Source: Perognathus longimembris pacificus (lineage: Eukaryota; Chordata; Mammalia; Rodentia; Heteromyidae). From it: a stretch of 64,000 nt of DNA. Below are positions 35,239 to 47,470 of the stretch, piece after piece. Both the position numbers and the translations under genes were made by a program. The notes under the pieces are model-generated. The model saw nothing but the letters and a program-made list of their open reading frames with translations, did not search any database and was not told the origin of the DNA. The stretch spans positions 61,033,934 through 61,097,933 of the forward strand of contig NC_063169.1 in the NCBI RefSeq assembly GCF_023159225.1, given 5' to 3'. The first letter of the stretch is position 1. Every line of letters begins with the position of its first letter.

Positions 35239-35479
35239 AGTGATAGTATTGTTAGTTATGCTTATGTGTTATGCTATAATTCTAACTCATTTGTTGACTC
35301 ATTGACAGTGACCATTAAGTAACAATGAATTATTTAATTTATTGTTCACACCGGAACACTTTGGAGAATGGAAGGGGGAGGTACTGAATATAATTAGACT
35401 GGAACAAATGGATTTGTACTTGGATTGGTCCAAGATCCTTAGACTAAGAGTGCCATCCTTATAGGTGCTTTACTACATA

Positions 35480-36310
35480 TGTCTTTGTTCATTTATTGCA
35501 CATTTGCTGAACATTTATTATATGTCAGATATTAATCAATATACCTTGATCCTCCAGGGACTATCAGTCCCCCAGCAACTAAAATGCCATGTCAGGGAGC
35601 CATATAGAAGGGTACCTGCCGTATTGGGAAAACACGCATAGAACATCAGAGAGGCAGGAGGCAATTATCACCTGGTTAACAGAAGTAGCCTAGCAAAAAT
35701 GGAAATATTGGAGAATCCCCTAAGAAGGACTGACCTATAGAAAGACTAGAGGGAAAGCCTATGAGATCTGGAGAGACTGAAAAAGGCTGAGCAAGATACT
35801 ACAAAAAGATCTGGATCTTTGATGGGAAAAGGCTTAAGGTGAGGCTAGATGTGAAGTCAGAGACATTCTATGGTCAACGTTGAATACCATGCTAGAGAAA
35901 CTAGGTTTTGCCCTGATGGTCTTGGCATATTCTAAGCAGCCTGCAGACTGTGTCTTAGAATCCTAAAGATGATATGCATGGGAAAGGTTGATATGGGCCT
36001 GATGAAATCAAGGAAGTTTCATCAGTGGTGTTGGTGGCTTTGGAAAAGATGGCGCGATGAAGTCAAACTTAGGTGCAGGGCTGGATGGTAAAACATTCCC
36101 AGAAACAGAGCACTGGGGAGGAGCTGGCTTAGAAGAAAGGGAGGAGGTTTAGTTTAGTTTAGTTTAATGTGTAGCTTGAGGTTCCAAGAAAGCATCTAGG
36201 TAGAAAGCTACCTGTGTGATTTGGGCAGAATTCAGGAGAGTGATCTAGGACAAACAGAGAGATCATGGCTTAAAGGCAGTGCTTGAAGTCATGGGAATTG
36301 AGGCTACTTG
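35480..36310. repeat. possible ancient L2/MIR-related repeat
   Basis: Begins with TTGCTGAACATTTATTATATG, reminiscent of 'tactgagcatttattatgtg', followed by GAATACCATGCTAGAGAAAC and TTTTGCCCTGATGG, which recall a long old mammalian repeat. Too diverged to place. A (GTTTA)4 run occurs at about 36148-36167. Confidence 0.3.
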
Positions 36311-36750
36311 GAATTTTATTACTTATCATGAATTTCTATTAACTCTGGTTCAAGGTTATTGAATTTGTAATAGGGTAGAATAAATGGTAGCTAAAATTAT
36401 GACATTTTAAAATTCATTCACCCCCCCACCCATTTCCATGAAAGAAACGTTTGTCTGAGAGATATAAAATACCAGTATTCAGAATTTACTGTTTAAAGGA
36501 GTTGGCAAAGAGATTTGTAGCCAGAAATTAAATTTTAAAAAGTCCCTGTTCTTTCCCTTTCAGAATAAAGAGAAGGGATTAAAGCTCTCTTGTTCAAAAT
36601 AACAAACTATTACAGTCCAGTCCACATTATAGAAACGGGAGCGCTGATTCATGGAAATACATAATCTTAACATATTGGAGACACTACAGCTTTCTCTATT
36701 GTTAATGCTAGAACACATGATTTTCCCCGAGAAGTGCTTGACTTTCTGGT
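36311..36750. other. unique AT-rich DNA
   Basis: No feature recognised. Confidence 0.5.
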
Positions 36751-37073
36751 TGCTGTGGCCTGAATGTTTGTGTCTCCTTTGAAGTCCTAAGTTGAAATGC
36801 TGCCCGCCAAGGTGATAATATTAAGAGATGACTTCTGTAAGGAGGTGACTAGATCCTATGACTGGAATTCGTGCCCTTCAAAAATAGGCCCAGGGGCGGC
36901 CATGCTTTGCCTCTTTCTGCCGTGGAGTACACACCAGAAAGTTGTTAGCCTGGAGTCCATAGGCAGGCCTCACCAGAACACAGGCATATAGAACTGTGAT
37001 AAATGAATTTGGGACTGTCATTTCACATCAACTCCTTCTAAGATGCTGACAAAAGCCCAGACCAACCAAGCCA
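36751..37073 (+). mobile_element. MLT1-like MaLR LTR, sense
   Basis: Starts TGCTGTGGCCTGAATGTTTG, continues TTGAAATGCTGCCC, AGGTGATAATATTAAGAGAT, GAATTCGTGCCCTTC and CCTCACCAGAACACAGGC, the order of MLT1-type LTRs. No partner LTR, hence a solo LTR. Confidence 0.82.
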
Positions 37074-38549
37074 CTCATCTACATTAAGAATAAGTCAACT
37101 AGCAGGGAGAGTGATCAGAGAATATGAGAGCTGTAACATTAGAGATTCTTGATATAGACAGGTCTGTTTTCAGACAAGGCTCCTGAACACCAGAGCAATC
37201 CAATGCTTATCCCATCATATATATTTCTAGATAGCAAGGGTTGAAAGTCTGCCTTCTAGTTATCTCTATCTAGTCCCTTCCCAGCCAGCAGCCTAGTTTA
37301 AATGAAGGGATGAAAGGTCAGTATGTTAGTCATCTAACAAGCTACCATTTTCTCCATTTCCCCTCACTTCCTTTTTCTCTTTCCCTCCTTCACTTCCTCC
37401 CTTCCTCTCTTCCTCCCTCTCTCCCTTCCTTCCTCCCTTCTTTCCATCTTCCATCTTTTTTGTTTCCTTACATTTTGTAAGCACACACACATACACACAC
37501 GCGCATGTGCACACACACAGAATAGGAGACAGCACGTCTTGTTACTTACCTTTGCATTTTTCTCTTTGATTGCAAATATACAGTGTGTGCTATTTTTCTG
37601 ATTACATGCCCTTTAGTCACTTGGACCATAAAAACCATTTGGTATCATCAGAATATCCAATGTTTGTCTCTGGTTTAGTGAGTAAGAGGGGTGTTTTTCT
37701 TTTGGAATTTTTAAACTGGCTTATGAAATTATGTTTTGTAATAATGACATTCTTCTTTCATTCTGACAAAAGCATAGGCTTGTTTTTTCTTTTAAGAAGA
37801 GATTCTGATACCTGTTATTTTCTCTCCATTTTCTGTAGTAGTCTTCAACACAAGGAGAGAGAATGCCTGGCATTGGTGACATCTTGGCTCGGTAGCAATA
37901 CTGAGGGGGTGGGGACGCAGGAGTGGCAGGCAAGTGTCTCCAGCCCTCATATCTCATTGCTGTTTGCTCATTCGTGACTGGATGAGCACTGGACCTGATT
38001 GTTTTTACAGCTCCTTGCAGCAATTCCAGCCTGTTTTCCTACAGCCAAGGCATATATTTTCATTTTCTCACAATTTTTGACACCTCACACTTTGCCTTAT
38101 TCTATCTAATGTGTTTCTGAGTCCTGTCACTTTATTCAGTCAACATTAATTTACTATTTATTATTTATTTACTTAGTGCCAGCCACTGTCTCCAATGCTT
38201 TCTTTGCCTGTCATCCCTTACATTCATTAGACCTGACTCCTCTGAGTGCTGAGAACACCCAATTCTGGCAACTGCCAAGGGTTTGCCTCCCAGAGACTAA
38301 GCATCTCTTCAGTTGACGCATGGAGCACCCACGCTTAAATACATATCCAACCATGCTCCTTCCTTAAAGGTATCAGTATAGCTTCTGAATGGTCAAAGAT
38401 GATAAGGTGTTGTCAGCTTGCTATAGAAACACAAAATGAGGAGGAAAGTGAATTGTGGCCCATGTTTAAAACCCGCATATTCCCTACAAATACATCAAAT
38501 CTTCTTCTCAATGGCCAAGATTCAGAAATAAATACATAGGAAAAGGTTG
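37074..38549. other. unique DNA with pyrimidine tract and CA run
   Basis: Pyrimidine-rich CCTT/CTTC tract at about 37347-37450 and a mixed CA run at about 37482-37519. A 135-codon frame at 37570-37977 has no recognisable domain. Confidence 0.5.
37347..37450. repeat. pyrimidine-rich (CCTT)n tract
   Basis: TTCCTCCC and CCTTCC units, degenerate. Confidence 0.85.
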
Positions 38550-38690
38550 AGAAAGCTGGAGAACAATGGAAGGAGTGGCATTGATCAAGATGTATTGTAT
38601 TCATAATCTGACTTGTGAAATTGGAATACCTTTGTACAACTACTCAAAATGAAAATTACACATAAGTTTGCCTTATAATAAAAATTTCAA
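38550..38690 (+). mobile_element. rodent L1 3' end, sense
   Basis: GGAGAACAATGGAAGGAGTG, TTGATCAAGATGTATTGTAT and CCTTTGTACAACTACTC, then A-rich. The same terminal blocks recur at 46.2, 50.4 and 53.5 kb and, inverted, at 47.2 kb. Confidence 0.7.
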
Positions 38691-38795
38691 ATGAAATTAT
38701 CTGAACATTCATCCCGTTGTTTTTGTGTTAAATTCCATTTTCTTTTGACTGTCTCCTTTGCAAGATGGCAGCCAAAGGTATTTAGGGCAGGAGAC

Positions 38796-38801
38796 GTGTG
38801 T

Positions 38802-38833
<32 letters not shown>
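38796..38833. repeat. (GT)n microsatellite
   Basis: GT units with one ATGT interruption. Confidence 0.95.
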
Positions 38834-39302
38834 ACCACACACATACCAGATATAAAGACTGTACATGAAAGCTTCACACATCCATACGCATGTCACCCTC
38901 AGCTCCATGAAGCAATCTTCTTAATTACATCTTATATATGCTTCGTGCAGCCAGGCATTGATCTTTCAAGTGCCGTTGTCTGGTTCAAAGACTTGTAATT
39001 AGGCAGACAGATCTGGTAAAATGGATTCTTATGGAATTATCCAAATGCTTTGCCTGTATGAAATTGTTCATTTAGAATTATTTATTGGGAAAGAAACAAG
39101 GTTCCAATAGGCACCAAGCCCGTTTTAAAATTTTTCTATCTTGCCCATATCTGTTGATATTCCATGCCTTTTATTTTTTGGACATGTGCAAATTGCAGGG
39201 GTTTTCTGTTTTGCTATGAAACTGCTCTGTGCTCTTCCTGTGGGTCTGCTAATTGGTGAGCTCTTTGTCTATGAGCTCAAGAGCCAGGGGCTCCTTTATT
39301 AA

Positions 39303-39485
39303 CCCATTGTGAGCACTCTGTCACTTCCAAGTGCGTGGGATACATTGGAACAATTGCCTCTGAGACCTGATGTTCCTCTGATTCTTTCTAACCCTGGCTA
39401 CAGCCTGGACGATGCAATCCAGATTGACAAGAAGAATATAATCAACGCTTTAGCACAGAATCTCCAGATACTAAAGATGCTGTAA
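39303..39485 (+). other. weak candidate for a terminal coding exon
   Basis: An open frame without an ATG runs from 39303 to a TAA at 39483-39485. Its last 27 codons (from 39405) have a protein-like composition: acidic start LDDAIQID, then KKNIINALAQNLQILKML. Just before them, TTCTTTCTAACCCTGGCTACAG ends at 39403 with a pyrimidine-biased stretch and AG, like a splice acceptor (the motif spans 39382-39403). An AATAAA lies at 39587-39592. I recognise no protein family, and chance is a good explanation. Confidence 0.18.
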
Positions 39486-39914
39486 TGGCACCCTTACCCC
39501 TGGCCCCTTTTATGGGTGAGAATTTACCATTCCTTTGACTTGTACAATCTTTTCCCTGCAGGATAAATTCTTGTTAGGAATTTTAAAATAAATCATTGGA
39601 TTCTGCATTGCAGTTCTGAAAAACCATGAAAAGACACAGTGTTTATTTTTTCTGGGAGGCACTGTCCAGGTTCCTAGGCGGTCAAGGGGAAACGTCATAG
39701 AGTTTTCTTCACACATAAATACACTCTCCTCTCATACCTTTCTCCAAAACCTGAATTACTCTGCTAAGTTATCTAAGACATCATCTCTGCACCAAGAACT
39801 CCTTCAGGGCCATGCAGGGTAGTGCCCAGGAGGTAAGTGCAAAGAGCCCAGGCACCATTTCTGTGACTCCTAGCCAGATAAATCCTCCATCGCCGCATGA
39901 CTTCGTTTTCTCAC

Positions 39915-40038
39915 CCAAACATACGCCATCTCTTTCTTAGACTCTCCTGCTGCTCCGTTTCCGCGTGTTCAAAGCATGGCTTGTCTTCCTTCTGATTAGC
40001 TTCTGCCTTCCTCTCCTGCTGCTGCAGTAGCTGCTGTT
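39915..40038 (-). other. weak candidate for an internal coding exon
   Basis: On the minus strand, an open stretch with charged, glutamine-rich, coiled-coil-like sequence (EQQLLQQQERKAEANQKEDK, then CFEHAETEQQESLRKRW) is bordered by TTCATCAG before 40038 and by GTGAGA after 39915. Length 124 bp. The residues are not recognised, the upstream tract is C/A-rich rather than a standard polypyrimidine tract, and no flanking exons are seen. Confidence 0.15.
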
Positions 40039-40053
40039 CTGATGAAGGCACCC

Positions 40054-40107
40054 GGGGGTGGGGGGTGGGGTGTGTGGGGTTGGGGGGCAGGGGTGGGGTG
40101 GGGGGGT
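40054..40107 (+). repeat. G-rich tract, possible G-quadruplex
   Basis: At least eight runs of four or more G with spacers of one to six bases on the plus strand. It would form multiple alternative quadruplexes in principle. Confidence 0.85.
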
Positions 40108-40224
40108 GAGCAGTAGGCTCTGCATACATGGGGATTGTTCCCCCATGATTCCATCATTCTCAAGAACTTCCCATCAGAATGTTGTTCTGCCTGGCTGCCT
40201 GGTTCCACTGTGTTCTTCTTAGAA

Positions 40225-40228
<4 letters not shown>

Positions 40229-40280
<52 letters not shown>

Positions 40281-40400
40281 TGCGTGTGTGCGCATGTATA
40301 GTATATGCTAGATATAAGACTATTGTATAAATATATAGTACATGTTATACATTACATATTATATGTTACATATTATATGCTGTATGCATGTATGTAGTGT
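40229..40400. repeat. (GT)n followed by AT-rich repeat
   Basis: GT units to about 40292 with GC interruptions at the end, then an imperfect ACATATTATATGTT-type AT-rich array to about 40400. Confidence 0.93.
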
Positions 40401-41319
40401 GTAGATCCTAAAATAAATTTGGGAAGCTTCTGGAAGACCTAAGATACTTTCTAACACTCTGGATAACTCCTTGATAACTTGTCACCCACTCCTCCTCCCT
40501 GAGTCAGGAGTAACATCTCATTGGGTTCTGGCAGTTATGACTTATTACATCAGGGGTCTTTCAGACTGACAGGTATAGCAAGTGCTCAGGACCACAGTAA
40601 TGGCTCCTTGTATATATTTAGTCCTCACCATCGTGGGTACCTAGTGAGTGCCAGAGAATGCCCAAATCCCTTTCCCTTCCCCTCCTGGTGTTTCTCTGAA
40701 ATTCCTTCACATTGATGTTTCCTTTCTTCTATAAATGGTCTGTGAAGACAAGAATACAAATGAATGTATCCTGTTTCCTATAGACTAGACATAGGGAATT
40801 TTCTCTGTCCTGAGGTATTTGCAAAGTGAAGAAGGCACTCTAACTTACACACAGAAATATACTTGATAGGTAAGCATGAGAGGAACACTTCGATTCCTAG
40901 GAAGCCACTAAGTATTAGGAGTGACTTTGATCACCTATATAACTTCAGTGGGCCCCTTCATCATTTCGGGCTCCTTTTTCTCATTTACACGTCTCTTTTG
41001 GGCTGGAACTTTCATTCCTCTCCTTTCATCTCTCATTCATCCCCCCCCCCACACACACATGCACACAGCACAGGCACACACACGCTTTAGCTGCAAGACC
41101 CTGAGAAGGGCACATCAACAGCCTGTAAGATTCTAGTTTAGAATGATACCTGAATATCATCCCCAAAGAAATTTTTCTAACTTGAAATGAAGATTGGCAT
41201 ACTAAAAGAAATAATAAATGAGGTTGTAAGGGGCTCTATTCCTCAAAAATGTCAGTTAAACAAGTGATACTGGAAATTACTGTAACGGCCAATGTCCAGG
41301 TTGTAGAAGCATAATGAAG
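40401..41319. other. unique DNA with a C11/CA run
   Basis: CCCC run followed by CA units at about 41041-41090. No gene or retroposon recognised. Confidence 0.5.
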
Positions 41320-41660
41320 GGAATACCTGTATCTGGTGTTTGAAGATAGAAAAGGGGAATTAATAATTCTCTTGGGACAATTGACTGCTTGTAGATTAGA
41401 TAAAATTATTCCATCAATGCTAAATTGGCTGAAGTTGATAACTGTCCTATAGTCATGTAGGAGAATACTTCTATTGCGGATAGGTTACAGGACTTCATGC
41501 ATATCACTTAATTTGGGGACACATTTTTCAAAGGGCACAGGAAAAAATTGAGGGGGAGGGAGAGGAGAAATGAGAAAGTGTACAAACAATAACACAAAGG
41601 ACAAAATGTTAAAACTAGGTAAATGTGGTTGTTCTAGTGAGATGAGGATGCTGCAATAAG
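41320..41660 (+). mobile_element. ancient L1 (L1M-type) 3' UTR, sense
   Basis: GTAGATTAGATAAAATTATTC, CATCAATGCTAAATTGGC, GATAACTGTCCTATAGTCATG and ACAAAATGTTAAAACTAGG match in order the 3' UTR of old L1 families ('gattttgataattgtactatagttatg', 'aaaatgttaacaattgg'). The first listed motif spans 41392-41412. Confidence 0.75.
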
Positions 41661-41670
41661 GTAGTATGGA

Positions 41671-41916
41671 TTGGGCACTGGGGCTTGCCTCTATAATCTT
41701 ATCTACTCAGGAAGCTGAGATCCAGAATCACATTTTTTTGGTGCCTGCCCAGACCAAAAAAAAACCCCATAAGCCTTGATCTCCAAAATAACCAGCAAAA
41801 TGCTGGGCTTGTATGTGGCTCAAGTGGCAGAGCACCAGCTAAGCAAGCAAATAAAGGAAGTATATAGCTTTTGAGTTTAAACTCTGCTGCTAGCAAACTC
41901 TCTTCCTCAAAAAAAA
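41671..41916 (+). mobile_element. B1-like/Geo dimeric SINE, sense
   Basis: TTGGGCACTGGGGCTTGCC, ATCTACTCAGGAAGCTGAG, CTTGATCTCCAAAATAACC, TATGTGGCTCAAGTGGCAG. It sits at the 3' end of the ancient L1 fragment. Confidence 0.82.
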
Positions 41917-42934
41917 TCCTTACTGTAATTCTTATGGAATATAGACAATAGAATTTTACTTCTAGCCATTTTGGGTGCTAGGAACTCCCAGATCAAAATA
42001 CCAGCAGCTCTGTTGCCCAGTGAGGGCCGGGGTTTTGTTCATAGATGGTCTTTTCACTAGATCCTAAGAAATTAGAAGGGGCTGGGTGATTCTCAGGGAT
42101 CTTTAGTATAAGAGCTCTAATTCCATTCAAGAGGGATTCATTCTTAGGACCAAGTTATCACCCAAAGACTTGTCTTGACATGATCTTGAGGCTTAGAATG
42201 TTGAACTATGAGGGGGACAGTGGTATTCCTATGTAGCACTGGTCAAAAGGTAAATGAGCATTCTTTGTTCTGTATTTGTTTTGGTGTTTTCAGAAATGTT
42301 TTAAACTTCACTTATATGTCTCAAGGGGGAGGGTATTACACAGCTGTTAAGATATGATCCTTGTACCTTGCTTAAAGGTAAACTTTTCAGGATAGTCCTA
42401 TGGCCTTTGGGGTCAGCCCAAATCTCTTTCAGAAACTTCTCCAGTACCCAGCCCCATCCACCGAGATGATACTGTTCAATCCAGAGGATGTAAATAAGAC
42501 TCACTTAGAGCCAACACAACTAGAAACAATCGAGATGAATGACCACAGTCAGCTGTGAAATTGTTTCCAGTCACTCTTTCTGCAAGAGCTCTGTTGATAA
42601 AGCCACTGAGACAATTGGTACTATGAATTCCAAAATGTAAAAAAAAAAAAAAAAAAAAATCCATAGAACCTAAAAATAATGGCTGTTAAAGAACCCGGCT
42701 AATTTTCCACTACCTGTGAACTTCAAAAGGTTTCAAAGATTGAGATGGTGTTCAGGTACAGCCAGCATAGGAAGGGCCAGAGTATCATTTCCTGCTGAGC
42801 TACTCTGAATTTTGTCCTGGGAGACAGTGTGGGTGGAAGAAAACTCTTTGAACATGCAGAGTGAAGATGAAGGAAGCTCATGCTTATTTTGTGAGTACTG
42901 GTTTTGATCTTCCTTCATTATTCATAATGAAACT
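41917..42934. other. unique DNA with an isolated A21 tract
   Basis: A run of 21 A at 42639-42659 is not preceded by a retroposon that I recognise. Confidence 0.5.
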
Positions 42935-43030
42935 AGTAATAGCCAACATTTATTGAGTGTCCTGAGGGGAGACACACTGGGCTGCATCCTTGAGTGGATT
43001 AGCTAACTTGATCTACAGTTGCAGGCAGCA
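42935..43030 (-). mobile_element. MIR fragment, antisense
   Basis: AATAGCCAACATTTATTGAG, then GTGGATTAGCTAACTTGATC. Standard antisense MIR start, diverged afterwards. Confidence 0.6.
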
Positions 43031-43474
43031 TAATGTTTTACTCAACAACAGGCCACACTGACAATGGTGGTCCTGTCAAATTCTAATTGAGCTGTGTTTT
43101 CAGGCATTCTGTGGCTTAGTGATATCATAGATGTCAGAATGTCATAGTGCAACACCTTAGCCAAGTGTTGTATTTCAGATAGAAACCAAGCTACTGCTCC
43201 ACCAACACAGTGCGTAATACTTGCTAATGACAATAAGTGACAGTGCTACTGCTTTATGTATTTGCCTGACTTTATTTCGGAGTCGACTCCCTCTATTCAC
43301 AAAAGGAGTGTATGGTGCTACAATCTGCCCTGTTACTTTGGCAGTAGCTCATCCACCCTTTATTTGCCATGCCTCTTGATTGCATGGTAAAGCCACGTGG
43401 AGTGACGGATCTGCCCCTTTTTCAGGCCTGTGGAAATGCTCTCTGTTGTGTTCTCACAGCCAGGAAACCACCCA

Positions 43475-43615
43475 CCATGCATTTCTCAGAGTATAGCCTC
43501 ATCATCAACGAATGCATGATTGTACATTCCTTCATTTTCTAGATGAGGAAACAGCCACAGAGATATAATTTATTCAGTCTGTGAGTGGTAATTACTCCAG
43601 AATATGAAAGCAATA
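43475..43615 (-). mobile_element. MIR fragment, antisense
   Basis: TTCATTTTCTAGATGAGGAA, ACAGCCACAGAGATATAATT and CTGTGAGTGGTAATTACTCC match the antisense MIR core and its downstream part. Confidence 0.65.
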
Positions 43616-46224
43616 CAGCAGATTGACTCTGAGATTAAAAACATCTAATGGAGAAGAGGAACACAAGCTTAAAGACACTCTCTCAAAGGCAAACTTCTCC
43701 TTACAGCAGACGCTAGAGATTCTGCTCTGTGAGAGAATCTTTCATGTCTGAAGCATTTATACCAGTGGCAGTGGTTGTACTGTGAGCTGCTAATAAGTTA
43801 ATAGGTACTCTTTAGGGAACATGAGTTTCTTCATTGAAATCAGATTGGTAAGCAGAGCATGTTCTCAGAACACTTTAAGAAGGACTTTCACATTATTGAT
43901 CCTGGACTGGAAACATACAGACTGGAAAATTTTGCTATGATTTTTTTTTCTATCTGATTCTGAAAATGTTTCTTTTTCATCAATTGTTGCTATTAGTGAA
44001 AGATCCCCCAAAGGTCATAGAATCAAGAGAATGGAATTTAAAAATACAACAACAATATATATGTGCTTCTAATTTTGGACACTAGATTCTGTCTTCTGTG
44101 GTAGCTCAGCTACTGCCTGGTTCAATGGTGTAGACTGCATGGTAGGGGAAGGTTCATCAGAAAGATGTGGCCAGGAAAAGAAGGAAGTATAAATTGACCT
44201 ATGGCTCCTCCCACATCATTAGGGGGAAATGTATGCCCTGGAGCCATTTCTGTTAAATTGCTTTTATTAAACAAAGATGAGAGACATAGCAACGCAAGTA
44301 TAAGTAATAAACTGTATCAAATCATTCTTTGGAAATATCTAGCAAACTATTTGTAGCAGTAAAGTAGATTTCCCATTTGAGCTCTTCTTTACCCATATTA
44401 ACCAAGCCCCCCCCCCCCAACCCCTAGGTTAGATTTTCTTAACTGACAGTAGCTGGAAATCGAGCCATGAAAGGCTGTAGGCAATCTCCTATAGGTCACT
44501 GCCCCTGTTGTGTCGTAGAAAGATAGGAGCTCTGTGGGGAGGAGGGGAGGTGGCCACAAAGTCTTAATAGGCCATTTTCTGTCTTCTCCCTGTGATTGTC
44601 CTCAATCACTTGGCAATCACGATGCTATTAAGAGCACCCTGGCTGAAGACACTCACATGCTTTGCTTTGCCATTAACGTCATTGACAGGAAGCTTTGAGG
44701 TAGCTGAGGAGCTGATGGGTCTTGAGAGCTTTGAATTAGACATCTGCCTGTCTCGTGACATGCCCAAATGGCCCAGCCATCTTCTGAGGAAGGGTTGCTT
44801 GGGCAAGCATCAGAAGTGTACCTGTGCGATCATCTGAATGATTTTGTCTCTGGTAAGTCTCTTTAGCTATCCCGCCCTTTGTTACTTGGAAATGAGAAGA
44901 AGTGACAGTGGCTGTCCACAGTTGTGGCAGTGGATTATACTAAAACTGAAGTTCAGCATGTCCTAGAAGAAAGGCTTTGCAGAGTGACTTACAGAATACC
45001 TTCTCATTCAGAACCTCACCTACTGGCTACCTTGTTTCCCCACACATGTCCATTTTGTTGAGCAAAATGGATATTTCCAAGCTTAGCATCCCATCATGGG
45101 CCTGTAAGCCCTGTGGGTTTTGTGATCTGATAGGAATTGGGAAAATTAGTTCAGGCTTCTTTGGGAAAAGATTTCAAGACTGACCTCCCAAGTTTTATTT
45201 TTGTATCATCTTTCTGCCAAGGTGTTCAATGAGATTATGTGCAGATTTTCCACTAACATATGGGACCAGGAGACTAAAATTATCTACCAGAGCTGAAGTT
45301 CTGGGTGACAACAAGCTGCCATATGTGTATATTCCCTTCTTTAAACAAACTCAATCAATTGCATTTTTCCTTTTCTGGGAAAAGAACAACCATGGAAAAG
45401 AAAGCTAAGATCTTGAGGTTTTAGTAACTGTCACCATTGAAAGGCATTTACATGCAATGTCTTACCTTTAGACTTTTGTTTTTGGTGGCAGGGGGCGGGG
45501 GGAGGGCGTTAAAAACAATTCAAGAACTAAAGAGTTGCTTTTCAGTTGGAAGAAGAAAATGCATAAAATATTTTGGAAAACACCTGTTGTCGTTTCAGAT
45601 TAAAATTAGACATGGCATTGTGATGGAAAATAATGGCTTTTAAAATTGGAATCACAGAGATTGTCTCCAAAAGTTCACATAAACATTTTAGAGACGAGAA
45701 TGGCACAGGATTTTGGAAGAAGTTGATAGTCACCAAATTACTAATCAGTCTAAAATAAAACCAAAATGTAGGTCACTGCCTTATGGAAAGCACCAGTGCT
45801 TTGGGTACCAGAACATTCTCATCCTTATGGGGGCCTGTCACTCACACCCCCAGGCTGTATGTGGTTTCCCCACTTCTATGTCCATGGAAGCTCAAACTGG
45901 ACTCATTTCTGCCTTCTTCTTTATTCTGAGGAGGAGATAATAGGACTACTGGACCAGGCTGGCTCATGGCTAATCAACATCCTTCTGTTGTCATTGTCTG
46001 AAGCAAGTGAAAGATAAATGAAGTACAATAATTTATGGACTTATTTGCTTTTCTCAATTAAACAGCTAAAGTTCATTCCATTCGTAACTTATCCATTTTG
46101 GGAAGCAGACAATAAATGAGGTTATAAGTATCTCCTTTCAAACATGGTGGCTCCAGGCTGACCTCGGAGACGTACTCATCCTCTTGGCAGTTAACAGTCG
46201 CATTCGAAACCAGTCCATTCTCTG
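43616..46224. other. long repeat-poor block
   Basis: About 2.6 kb without recognised retroposons, apart from a C11 run at about 44407. Frames up to 81 codons (44592-44837), no domain. Confidence 0.55.
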
Positions 46225-46335
46225 TCTGCCTTATTTTAGAAATGGAAACATTGATCAAGATGCATTGCAGTCATAAACAGCTTTGTTAAATGGCAACTCC
46301 TTTGTACAACGACTTAAAAGATTAAAAAACACCAG
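46225..46335 (+). mobile_element. rodent L1 3' end, sense
   Basis: ACATTGATCAAGATGCATTG, TGTTAAATGGCAACTCC, TTTGTACAACGACTTAAAAG, then A-rich. 5'-truncated to about 110 bp. Confidence 0.75.
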
Positions 46336-47207
46336 ACCCATAAAAATGGAAATATTAACTAGTGAACTCTTAGAAAGAGAGGAAGATGGGCAGTTTTTAT
46401 TTTGACATGGGATAATATTACATGAATTTAGTGAAGGATTTTAAACATTTAATATGAAACTGAGGATCCTGGTTGCTGTTCTGTGTAGTAAATTGTACAA
46501 TAAATGTGATCCCTTTGGGAATCTGGATATCTGTTTTCTTTTTGATCGGTGCACACCAGTGTAGCTGAGCCTCTTGGCCTCATGCTGTGTATTGAGGGTG
46601 AAAATAGAAAGGCAAAGAAGTTCTTGGGTCTAATACCAGTGCAGGAGACTTGCCAGTGTGGGGCTCTTTTTTCTCCCAGAACATTAATTGCAGAGAGCAC
46701 TCCTCATTTTGCCATATCACTCTTTACATGCATTCTATCATTTCAGTCTGCTGTCAGACCTTCTCTAAACCATGTGCATAATTAGATACATGTACTACAA
46801 CAAAAAGATCCACTTTGACACCTGCCACTTCAGAAAACAAGTGCAAGTAGAGAAATAAGGATATTATAATAGACAAATGTATTTATTTTGACAAGTGTGA
46901 TTTGGTTTTAATTATTAATATTTCACAGCATACTAGTCACTGCCTTGTAGGATATTTTGTAAAAGAAGAAAGCTGTGACATTTGATAATCTGTCACTACC
47001 ACATTAACACACCTCTGTGCAATTAAGGCTTTAGTCAGAAGACTTACATTTCCAATGTGAATGCAAGTATGGGAATTGGTAATAAATAGTATTGCATTCA
47101 TGTTAAGCTTTTGATCCATCCTTTTTTCTAGCAGTGTGGCATCCTGAAACCTAAATATGAGAATCTCCAATATTTGATGTACAATTCTATCATTGTTACG
47201 GATGCCC
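46336..47207. other. unique AT-rich DNA
   Basis: No feature recognised. Confidence 0.5.
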
Positions 47208-47470
47208 CCTCTCTCATTAAAAAATGTTTATTGTTAAGTAGTTGTACAAAGAGGTCTCAATTCCAGAATTTAGATTGTAAGTACATTGCTTGATCTGTGT
47301 CACCCCTTCTATTGTTCTTTCCCATTTCTCCTTCCCATTCCTACTCTCAAGTTAGGGAGTTCAGGTTTTATATAGTGTATATTGAATCTGATGGCTGCAT
47401 TTGCCCACTCTTCCCTCCTCCATTCCTGTGCCCCCTTTACCTTCTCCACCAAAACTCTTGGCTGGTTTGT
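47208..47470 (-). mobile_element. rodent L1 3' end, antisense
   Basis: TTAAGTAGTTGTACAAA (47234-47250) is the exact complement of the terminal TTTGTACAACTACTTAA seen at 53.5 kb. Pyrimidine-rich TCTTTCCCATTTCTCC and ACTCTTCCCTCCTCCATTCC follow, as in the complement of the upstream purine-rich L1 3' UTR. Confidence 0.8.

Larger units (their letters stand above)
38834..40053. other. unique DNA containing two weak exon candidates
   Basis: No repeat recognised. See the separate entries at 39303-39485 (+) and 39915-40038 (-). Confidence 0.5.

Noticed and set aside
37570..37977. 135-codon plus-strand reading frame
   Set aside because: Composition follows the AT-rich DNA; no family recognised and no splice or promoter context.
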